Assembly (NCBI GenBank): GCA_964399475.1
Contig: CAYNRB010000188.1
Span: 1 to 6,221, forward strand
Direction of reading: 5' to 3'
Length of the DNA: 6,221 nt
From: QPIN01 sp964399475
Lineage (GTDB): Bacteria > Pseudomonadota > Gammaproteobacteria > Methylococcales > Methylomonadaceae
In this document: piece after piece, positions 1 through 6,176 of the stretch
Numbering within the stretch: the stretch's first letter is position 1
Layout: every line of letters begins with the position of its first letter
Program-made: the position numbers and the translations under genes
The notes under the pieces: generated by a model
The model's database searches: none
What the model saw: the letters and a program-made list of their open reading frames with translations, nothing else
Told to the model about the DNA's origin: nothing

Positions 1-59
1 TTTGCCGCCAGTTCCTGTGAAAATTTAGATTTTATATCTAGGGGTGTGAACGGTTTCAT
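1..59 (-). CDS. 5' end of a truncated unidentified gene
   Basis: An ATG at 59-57 on the minus strand opens a frame that stays open to the window edge and encodes MKPFTPLDIKSKFSQELAA. An in-frame TAA lies five codons upstream, so this ATG is the first possible ATG start. No clear Shine-Dalgarno sequence precedes it. It lies 59 bp beyond the stop codon of the aldolase-like gene on the same strand, which fits a downstream operon partner. Only 19 residues are visible, too few to assign a family, and I do not recognise the protein. A chance ORF of this length is possible; the co-orientation and normal spacing are the main support. Confidence 0.45.
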   Translation of the reverse strand, partial: MKPFTPLDIKSKFSQELAA

Positions 60-118
60 CAGCGTAGTGTTTTACAAACAATATTGTCAATCTACGAAGT
101 GAAATTAATAGTTCTAGA

Positions 119-772
119 TCAAGAAATGGACGATAGATCTTGGGAAAAAAGTTTTGCTTGAGATAAGAGTTTAATTATTGTACAGCCAGATTTTTCCATA
201 GAATCAGAAAAAGCGATGATTCCATCCTCATGACCCAGCATGCTAAATACTTGTTGCTGTTTAGTTTGCGGCAGTTGCATGAGTCTTTTGACTTCATTTG
301 CCATTTCTGGGGTTCCATAAGCAATGCTTGCTACGGTATACGGTAACTTGAGTTTCTCTGTGTTATCCCAGATTTCAGGGCAGTGAATATGTATAATTGA
401 ACGTATGGAATCATCTTGCAGATAGATGCTTGCATGGGTTAAAGCTTCAGATGATGGTTTAACTTCTCCAGACGATTTGATAAAGTTATTCGCAGGGTCG
501 GCATCAAGAACAGTGCAATAATGGCATTTTGATAGTAAGCTGATGTTTCCAGTTTGGGTTCCAGTGATTACAAATTTTGGGTTTTTGGATGATATTCTTT
601 GGCTGATATTTCCAAACCCATAGCCTTTGTATCTTCCTGGAATTTGTCCGATGAGTTCCAGCTTAAGAAGTATTGATCTCCATGCATTTAATTCTGCTAT
701 GGATATGTGTTCGTCTAGAGCGGTGTAATCATGCTTAAGTGAGTATTTAATAACGCCTTCTGTTTCTTTCAT
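119..772 (-). CDS. class II aldolase/adducin family protein
   Basis: This 217-residue protein matches the usual length of single-domain class II (zinc) aldolases and sugar-phosphate epimerases such as FucA, AraD and MtnB. Seen in sequence: a phosphate-loop-like GNISQR (54-59), a TGTQTG loop (70-75), SSE (107-109), HIH (128-130) and GHEDG (180-184). By comparison with L-fuculose-phosphate aldolase, E109 would be the catalytic acid, and H128, H130 and H181 the zinc ligands. The E-to-first-His spacing of 19 equals that of FucA. The protein should therefore be an active cytosolic metal-dependent lyase or epimerase. The substrate cannot be read from the sequence: the HIHCPEIW and YGTPEMANEV stretches differ from my recollection of FucA, AraD and MtnB and suggest an uncharacterised subgroup. 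The ATG at 772 is constrained by an in-frame TGA a few codons upstream, and no good ribosome binding site is visible. It lies 219 bp beyond the MBL gene, separated by a hairpin repeat, so co-transcription with that gene is uncertain. Confidence 0.9.
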   Translation of the reverse strand: MKETEGVIKYSLKHDYTALDEHISIAELNAWRSILLKLELIGQIPGRYKGYGFGNISQRISSKNPKFVITGTQTGNISLLSKCHYCTVLDADPANNFIKSSGEVKPSSEALTHASIYLQDDSIRSIIHIHCPEIWDNTEKLKLPYTVASIAYGTPEMANEVKRLMQLPQTKQQQVFSMLGHEDGIIAFSDSMEKSGCTIIKLLSQAKLFSQDLSSIS

Positions 773-864
773 GTTTTTTCAAGAATATTAAGTAATGAAA
801 TATCCTTAATTAAAAATTGAAGGGGGTTTTTGACGATTGTCACTATAATTAGGCAGCTGGAAAT

Positions 865-997
865 AAATAATCGTCCATTATTGGACAGGATTTTTGTTTG
901 TCTTTGGTCGTGCAGCAATAGGCGCATAGCAAGCTATGTAACTGTTGCTGCACGATCGAAGACGGACAAAAAGACCAATAAGATTGGATGATTATTT
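865..997. repeat. long hairpin repeat, element A (MITE/REP-like)
   Basis: This is a 133-bp near-complete inverted repeat. Inner arms 891-921 and 942-972 pair over 31 consecutive positions, 26 Watson-Crick and 5 G-T. A small inner hairpin (925-930 with 933-938) forms the tip. Outer arms 878-884 with 975-981 and 865-877 with 985-997 extend the stem, with small bulges at 885-890/973-974 and 982-984. On the plus strand a run of T (995-1001) directly follows the stem; no U-tract follows on the minus strand, so it is not a canonical terminator for the MBL gene. The core is related to element B at the right end of the window, in opposite orientation, which marks it as a dispersed repeat family rather than a one-off structure. 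No transposase is nearby. The outer arm overlaps the last codons and the stop of the MBL gene. Confidence 0.85.
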
Positions 998-3352
998 TTT
1001 TCCATCTCCCTTAGTGTATATATAACCTTCTATCAGATGCCTTTTATTAGCGGTTTCCAATATTTTCCAATAAACAATAGGTATTTCCTTCAAGGATAGA
1101 CCTTCAAGTAAATAGAGTTCTGTCTCTGTATTAGCCTGACAAGTGTGTATTACATTAATTCCTTCAAGAAAATTTTCTTCGCCGACAAATTGGCCTTCAG
1201 TTATAGTTAGATTATTAGAAATCGTCAGGCTACCTGATTTAATTAAAAATAAGCTCTTCTTACGATTAATATTCAAGGCCTCTCCACTTTTTAAGTGCTT
1301 TATTTGTGTGGCTGAGGCTATTTTACTTAATAAAGCAAAAGGCAGTTTTTCTCTAAACAACCAAGTTGTGAGTAAAAAACTAATGATCTGGCTATTTTTT
1401 TTAAATTGAATCTCAAGTCCAGTTTTTTTCAGAAATGCATGAAGCACCTGCGTTGATAACCGCATAATGTTGACATGTGAGCGCGCTCGCCAAGTATCTA
1501 CAGCATTTTCTGAGTAAGTATAGAGGTCTCCAATCAAAGAGCAATTTGACAATGTGTAAGACATCTCTTTTTGTTCATGAATATATTCAACAACACCGGT
1601 AAGGATCAAGTCTACATGTTCGTATTGCTGGTGTTTGTGTCGAATGACAGAGCCAGGGTTGATCAGGATTATGGGGGCAATGAGTAATGAATCTAGTTGA
1701 TTTAAGGGAACCTGAGGAAAAATAGCGCGTAAATGATGAATTGCCTGTTGCCTTAAATAATTATGTTGGGAGTGGATGAGAATGTCTAATGAACCGAAAG
1801 GAGCAGCTGAACCTATTTGTTTTTCTTGATCAGTCAAAGGCCTGGCAATGTGAGCCAATAAAATTTTCTTTGAATCATCATTGATGAAATCGGCAGAATC
1901 ACCATGAATAAGACCACCACCAATATCAATCTTTTTTACATCCACAGTGACTAAATAATCAGTTTTAACCTTGTTTATAAAGTCTTCTGAGACATCTTTA
2001 TCTGTGATGCCTTTCATTTCATCTAAAACCTTAAACTGGGTTAAATCGGCTAAATGCGCATAAGTCTTATCTCCAGCTATTGCATCAGCTTTAAAGATAA
2101 AAAAACTATTTTCTACGGGATGAGGGGAGTATATAGGACGAACAGCCATCCCTTCACATGGGTTCCATTGATCAGGAATCAAGTCATGCACCTCAAAAAA
2201 ATCAGCTAAGCAGGAATCATTCATTGATAGCAATGCAGCCAATTTCTTTGAGGTGCTCATTCTAACCATGGGTGTTGCAAAATATTTAATTTTTCGACCC
2301 GATAATATCAGATTGGGTAATCCTGAAAAATGATCGTCATGGATATGGGTATGAAAAATGCCATTAATTTCACTCAGGTCTACCCCCAGTTTTTCCAGGA
2401 TAAAGATAATATTGGGAGGAGCATCAATCAAGTATATTTTACCTTGAAAAACAATAATGCTAGACATACTGGGGCGATTCAGATCCCAGCCATCACCTTC
2501 TCCAGAATGAATAACTGCAAAATTTTCTCTTGGAATATTATGGTAATCTAGTGTGTAGGGACAAGAATAAAAAGCACCTTTGTATAAATTTAAATCAATG
2601 GCTACTGATTGGTTTTTATAAGTAAATTCAAATTGGTTTATTTCCAAGCGACGAACATGAAGCCCATTCCTGATCTCAGTATACTGTTCAGTAATTGCAA
2701 TCTGATCTACCAGTTCTTTAGACGACTTAATGGTACCAAAAGCAAATTTATTTTTGATTTTCATCATCTCTTTGGCTAAATCAGCTTCAATACCTGATTC
2801 CATCAGTTCTGATGCAGATAATAATCCGTAGTTGCCACGATGAATATATTTAAGTTGTGCGTTAAGTTGTTTTGAATCTCCAATAATTGTTGGCTTGATC
2901 CCTGTATTATTTGGATGATCAGGGAGAATCATTCCTTGCCGATATAGCATATGCAGAACTGGAAATTCAGCTAAATTAGAAAAGTTTCCATGTTGTACAA
3001 ATAAATCTGACAATAAGATAATATTCGGTCCAGTTTCGAAACTAATATTGTTTTTGGTTTTGCTTGAAATAAAACCACTACGCATTAAATGTTTAACTGC
3101 TTCAGCTGGGCAGCCACACAGAATGTAAAGATTTGCTTCAGGAACTTGTAACCAGAAAATACCGGTAGAAACTTGAGTGACGTTCAGCAGTTCGGGGGGG
3201 ATAACGTCATCCACTGGCATTGAGTTGGGTGATTGGAAGGGAGTATTGATAAAATCTTGAGTTTTTTCTTTTAATTTATTTTTTGATTTAGAAAGTAATT
3301 CCTCTGCCTTGTGTATTATGGGTTTTATGGAATTACAAAAATCGAAAGACAT
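992..3352 (-). CDS. MBL-fold hydrolase with two cyclic-nucleotide-binding-like domains
   Basis: This is a 786-residue, probably cytosolic protein with no signal peptide or membrane segment. Residues 1-45 are polar, with a Lys/Glu-rich helix. Residues 50-250 form a region I cannot name; it has a hydrophobic core and conserved-looking stretches such as NLAEFPVLHMLYRQGMILP. The metallo-beta-lactamase fold runs from about 276 to 530. It has the strand-end Asp (D310), the HxHxDH motif (H336, H338, D340, H341), and candidate later ligands H411 (SPHPVEN), D436 or D485, and H501. This is the hydrolase-type motif, unlike the HxExD of flavodiiron and ODP proteins. Two cNMP-binding-like folds follow, at about 550-645 (IGDL, then WRARS) and 670-752 (VGEE, with no clear Arg after it). 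The second cassette lacks the usual phosphate-binding Arg, so ligand binding there is doubtful. An in-frame TAA lies nine codons before the ATG, and no Shine-Dalgarno sequence is visible. The gene follows the response regulator by 150 bp. A cyclic-nucleotide-controlled hydrolase, perhaps a phosphodiesterase, is inference. Confidence 0.88.
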   Translation of the reverse strand: MSFDFCNSIKPIIHKAEELLSKSKNKLKEKTQDFINTPFQSPNSMPVDDVIPPELLNVTQVSTGIFWLQVPEANLYILCGCPAEAVKHLMRSGFISSKTKNNISFETGPNIILLSDLFVQHGNFSNLAEFPVLHMLYRQGMILPDHPNNTGIKPTIIGDSKQLNAQLKYIHRGNYGLLSASELMESGIEADLAKEMMKIKNKFAFGTIKSSKELVDQIAITEQYTEIRNGLHVRRLEINQFEFTYKNQSVAIDLNLYKGAFYSCPYTLDYHNIPRENFAVIHSGEGDGWDLNRPSMSSIIVFQGKIYLIDAPPNIIFILEKLGVDLSEINGIFHTHIHDDHFSGLPNLILSGRKIKYFATPMVRMSTSKKLAALLSMNDSCLADFFEVHDLIPDQWNPCEGMAVRPIYSPHPVENSFFIFKADAIAGDKTYAHLADLTQFKVLDEMKGITDKDVSEDFINKVKTDYLVTVDVKKIDIGGGLIHGDSADFINDDSKKILLAHIARPLTDQEKQIGSAAPFGSLDILIHSQHNYLRQQAIHHLRAIFPQVPLNQLDSLLIAPIILINPGSVIRHKHQQYEHVDLILTGVVEYIHEQKEMSYTLSNCSLIGDLYTYSENAVDTWRARSHVNIMRLSTQVLHAFLKKTGLEIQFKKNSQIISFLLTTWLFREKLPFALLSKIASATQIKHLKSGEALNINRKKSLFLIKSGSLTISNNLTITEGQFVGEENFLEGINVIHTCQANTETELYLLEGLSLKEIPIVYWKILETANKRHLIEGYIYTKGDGKK

Positions 3353-3424
3353 ATTGGTTATAAAAAAAGATTTAAGTTATGGAAGAATAGCAAATAAACA
3401 ACCTGTACGGAATCATTTTTGCAA

Positions 3425-3464
3425 TTGAATTATCCTCCATTCAACCTGGTCTGGAGGAATTCAA
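3425..3464. other. intergenic stem-loop with TTGAATT arms
   Basis: Arms 3425-3431 plus 3434-3439 pair with 3452-3457 plus 3458-3464, giving 13 Watson-Crick pairs with a 2-nt bulge (3432-3433) and a 12-nt loop. It lies about 40 bp beyond the response-regulator stop and about 73 bp before the MBL start. No T-run follows on either strand, so it is not a standard intrinsic terminator. It could be a weak or processed 3' end for the regulator mRNA, a 5'-UTR structure of the MBL mRNA, or a double-stranded operator. A second small palindrome, TTGAA-A-TTCAA, lies at 3474-3484 and shares the arm sequence. Confidence 0.6.
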
Positions 3465-3502
3465 GTAATCTATTTGAAATTCAATAACGTTCCTTATGTA
3501 TT

Positions 3503-6025
3503 TCAATACTTGATATCTATCTGATTCTTTATTCTTAAATACCTTTCGAATTCTTTCACTGGTAAGGGCTTTGAAAAAAAATAGCCTTGAAAACAGTGGC
3601 AATCATTGTCTTTCAAGAATTGCCATTGAGATTGTGTTTCAATGCCTTCGGCAATAATACTCAGTTGAAGATTTTTTGACATTGAGATTATGGTTCGTAT
3701 TATTGCCGCAGTTTTATCATTTTCAAGGCATTCCTTAACAAATGATTGGTCGATTTTTAAAGTATCAAGCTCAAAATCTTTAAGATATGAAAGACTCGAA
3801 TAGCCTGTTCCAAAATCATCTATGGATAGGCGGATTCCCATGTTATGTAACTGGTTAACGATGTTAACAGTGGATTGTGGATTGGTAATCAAACAACTTT
3901 CAGTCAGTTCCAGTTCTAATTTAGACAGATCCGTTAAGCCACTTTTTTTAATGATTTCGTCTAACTCTTCAATAAACTGATTATCATTGAGTTGCCGTGG
4001 TGAAATATTGACAGCCAGATAAGCTAAGCCATTTTCATCCATATAGCCATTATTTTGCCATTCAACTATTTTTTTACAGGCTGAGGTCAGTACCCAAGAC
4101 CCTAGTTCTTTTATTAGCCCAGTTTCTTCTGCAATGGGAATAAATTCTATAGGCGTAATCCAGCCATGGTTGTCAGTACGCCAACGCAGCAGACATTCAG
4201 CACCAATGACTATACCTTGTTGATTGACTTGGGGTTGGTAATAGATCTCTAATTCCTGATTTCGTATAGCACCTTGCAAAGCATGTTCGATATTAAACCG
4301 CTGGATACCCTGATTTAACATGGCTTGTTCATAACAGGTATAGGAATCGCCGCCATTGTTTTTGCTTTTTTGCATAGCAATATTGACATGTTTTATGAGT
4401 TCTTTGGGCTGCTGTGAGTCGTTAGGAAAAATACAAACTCCAATACTACAGGTAATACTCAGTTCTTTATTTCCCAAGCGCTGAGGGCGACTTAAATCTT
4501 TTTTAATCTGCTTGGCAAAATCAATGGCTATTTTTTTTGCATGTTGATAATCACTTTTAAGATTGGTGATTAGCAAAATAAATTCATCACTATTTAATCG
4601 AGCAATGGAATGTCCATTGATGGCTAAAGATTTTAATTGGCTGGCCACATGAATGAGTAACTGATCACCATATTTAATTCCCAATGAATCATTGACTAGT
4701 TTAAATCTGTCCAAATCAATCAGTATTAATGCCAAACCTTTATCTTGGTGTCTGGCTTGTTTGACGGCTAATTCTAAATGATCATAAAACAAAGTACGAT
4801 TAGCAATCCCTGTCAGGCTATCATAGTAGGCGAGGCGCTCAATATTCTGATCTTGTTGTTTTTGTCTACTAATATCAACAAAGACACCCATATACAGCGT
4901 GGTATTTTGTTGTTCAATTTTAACAATACTGATCCATTCAGGAAAAACACGACCCGTCTTATGTTTTTTCCATATTTCTCCTTGCCAGGAGCCATTTTGA
5001 TTCAGTGAATTCCATATAGTCTGGTAAAAAGCCTGATTATGTTTAATAGATCGCAATAAAGTATAACTTTTACCAATAACTTCATGAGCTTCATAACCGG
5101 TTATTTTGGTGAAGGCTTGATTAATTCTCATGATTTTCCCTTGCCTATCAATAATGAGAATTCCTTCAAGGCTATGGTCAAAATAATTGGCAGCAAATTG
5201 TAATTCCAGCCTATCCCTAACTTGTTCAATTAACTGGCTGATTGTATCGGAAACTGAGCGAAAGAAGGGGGTGGAAAAATTTTGTATTGAACTATTGATA
5301 GAGAGAATGCCAATTTCTTTGCCGGATAAACGTAAAGGAAAACAGAGAGTGCTTTGTTTTGTATATTGACTTTTTGTTGCAAGAATAGCAGAAGGAGATT
5401 GTAGGCAGAGGTTATTTTCGTTGCTGGGAATGCTTTTTAAACCATGCTGATCTGCTTGAGTTTGATCTAATACAATTTGAATTTCTTTGTCAAAACAGAT
5501 GCTGTAACTTTTTATTATTTTAATCGCTTCTATGAGTAAGTTTCCTACAGAATCAAAATGCTTATGAGTTAAACCTGAAAGATTTAGGTTTAAGGCTTGT
5601 AACTGCATATAGTAATCATTTTCAACCAGTGTCATACTGGCACGTAAAATATAACGAATATGGTGAACCAGTAGTGGCCAATTTACCGGTTTGGTAATAA
5701 AGTCAGTGGCGCCTGCTTCGTACGATTGATCGATTGATTTAATATCATCCATTCCAGTCATCATCAATATGGGTAACTGTTGATAATAAAATTGTTGTCT
5801 AATTTGAATGCACGTCTCAATTCCACTAATCCCCGGCATATTGATATCCAGAAGAATAATGTCAGCTTTTACTTTTGAGAGTTTTTTCAGTGCAGACTCC
5901 CCGTCTAGACAGGTAAACACACGAAAATCTTTTTCCTGTTCAAGGCATTCTATTACTAGAAGCTGAATGGCTGGATCATCGTCTACAACGATTACGGTGT
6001 ATTTTTCTGTTGCATTAATTGACAT
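3503..6025 (-). CDS. response regulator with GAF-like, PAS, degenerate GGDEF and EAL domains
   Basis: This 840-residue protein is a soluble c-di-GMP signalling response regulator. The REC domain (about 8-128) has the acidic pocket D15-D17, phosphoacceptor D60 (LLDINMPG), T90 and K112. A GAF-like region (about 150-270) includes CFPLRLSGKEIGILSI. The PAS domain (about 276-390) includes ITGYEAHEVIGKS and ends in VFVDISRQK. The GGDEF-type domain (about 394-565) has DSLTGIANR and DLDRFK, but its signature is NSDEF (478-482) in place of GGDEF, and no RxxD inhibitory site precedes it. The EAL domain (about 575-832) has ECL (610-612), N673, the ELTES glutamates near 706-709, DDFGTGYSS (736-744), K757, AEGIE (792-796) and QGY (813-815). 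The sequence therefore predicts an active c-di-GMP phosphodiesterase with an impaired cyclase domain, perhaps a GTP-sensing regulatory one as in Caulobacter PdeA (GEDEF). No cognate histidine kinase is in the window. The start is bounded by an in-frame TAA two codons upstream, with a weak AAGAAG ribosome site. Confidence 0.95.
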   Translation of the reverse strand: MSINATEKYTVIVVDDDPAIQLLVIECLEQEKDFRVFTCLDGESALKKLSKVKADIILLDINMPGISGIETCIQIRQQFYYQQLPILMMTGMDDIKSIDQSYEAGATDFITKPVNWPLLVHHIRYILRASMTLVENDYYMQLQALNLNLSGLTHKHFDSVGNLLIEAIKIIKSYSICFDKEIQIVLDQTQADQHGLKSIPSNENNLCLQSPSAILATKSQYTKQSTLCFPLRLSGKEIGILSINSSIQNFSTPFFRSVSDTISQLIEQVRDRLELQFAANYFDHSLEGILIIDRQGKIMRINQAFTKITGYEAHEVIGKSYTLLRSIKHNQAFYQTIWNSLNQNGSWQGEIWKKHKTGRVFPEWISIVKIEQQNTTLYMGVFVDISRQKQQDQNIERLAYYDSLTGIANRTLFYDHLELAVKQARHQDKGLALILIDLDRFKLVNDSLGIKYGDQLLIHVASQLKSLAINGHSIARLNSDEFILLITNLKSDYQHAKKIAIDFAKQIKKDLSRPQRLGNKELSITCSIGVCIFPNDSQQPKELIKHVNIAMQKSKNNGGDSYTCYEQAMLNQGIQRFNIEHALQGAIRNQELEIYYQPQVNQQGIVIGAECLLRWRTDNHGWITPIEFIPIAEETGLIKELGSWVLTSACKKIVEWQNNGYMDENGLAYLAVNISPRQLNDNQFIEELDEIIKKSGLTDLSKLELELTESCLITNPQSTVNIVNQLHNMGIRLSIDDFGTGYSSLSYLKDFELDTLKIDQSFVKECLENDKTAAIIRTIISMSKNLQLSIIAEGIETQSQWQFLKDNDCHCFQGYFFSKPLPVKEFERYLRIKNQIDIKY

Positions 6026-6059
6026 TGATTACTTCTTTTCAAGTGACAAGGGAGGTGAG

Positions 6060-6176
6060 ATGATTCTAATCTTTTTGTCTGTCTTCTTCGTTGTAGCAAT
6101 GCGCCTGTTGCTTCGCCTTGAATACGAACAAAAATCCTACGCCATAAAGTACAATTTATTTATTTTTCATTCCTAA
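6060..6176 (+). CDS. possible 38-residue plus-strand small membrane ORF (doubtful)
   Basis: An ATG at 6060 is preceded by GGAGGTGA (6051-6058), a full complement of the 16S rRNA anti-Shine-Dalgarno octamer and the strongest ribosome-site match I see in the window, although the spacing to ATG is short (about 4 nt after GGAGG). The product begins MILIFLSVFFVVAMRLLLRL, one hydrophobic segment followed by a polar basic tail. Most of the coding stretch lies inside repeat element B, whose T-rich arms would give hydrophobic codons by chance. The corresponding frame in element A gives a different, non-hydrophobic product, which argues against a conserved gene. No convincing promoter is visible. It is kept because of the ribosome site. 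Confidence 0.2.
   Translation: MILIFLSVFFVVAMRLLLRLEYEQKSYAIKYNLFIFHS
6062..6143. repeat. shorter hairpin repeat, element B (same family as A)
   Basis: This is an imperfect inverted repeat: TTTTTGT at 6072-6078 pairs with ACAAAAA at 6128-6134, and GCAA 6096-6099 with TTGC 6108-6111, with partial pairing between. Read on the minus strand it shares blocks with the plus strand of element A: AGGATTTTTGTT, then AGCAA-Y-AGGCGCAT, then GAAGAC-R-GACAAAAAGA, in the same order and at similar spacing. Element A carries about 20 extra bases around its tip. B lies in the leader region of the response-regulator gene, between 37 and 118 bp upstream of its start codon, and could affect that transcript's folding. 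Confidence 0.75.

Noticed and set aside
78..87. ACAATATTGT palindrome between the aldolase gene and the truncated left-edge ORF
   Set aside because: A 10-bp AT-rich palindrome is expected by chance at this composition and has no partner site.
831..842. TGAC-N4-GTCA palindrome with a TATAAT (844-849) beside it on the plus strand
   Set aside because: The half-sites are only 4 bp, no -35 box lies at proper spacing from the TATAAT, and no plus-strand gene follows; too weak to call an operator or promoter.
891..972. Element A as intrinsic terminator of the MBL gene
   Set aside because: On the minus strand the stem is not followed by a U-tract; the T-run lies on the plus-strand side instead.
1143..1409. 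Plus-strand 88-codon ORF antisense to the MBL gene
   Set aside because: It lies wholly opposite the cNBD-coding part of a well-supported gene, with no ribosome site and no recognisable domain; treated as a shadow frame.
2330..2551. Plus-strand 73-codon ORF antisense to the MBL catalytic motif
   Set aside because: It runs opposite the HxHxDH coding region and its sequence follows from the constraint on the other strand; no independent support.
4778..5008. Overlapping plus- and minus-strand ORFs in the PAS/GGDEF region
   Set aside because: Both lie inside the response-regulator gene in other frames and have no start signals or domains.
5187..5369. Plus-strand 60-codon ORF antisense to the GAF-like region
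   Set aside because: Shadow frame with no ribosome site or recognisable product.
6019..6024. Perfect TTGACA hexamer on the plus strand at the regulator start
   Set aside because: No acceptable -10 hexamer at 16-18 bp spacing; the match includes the start codon of the opposite gene and is likely chance.
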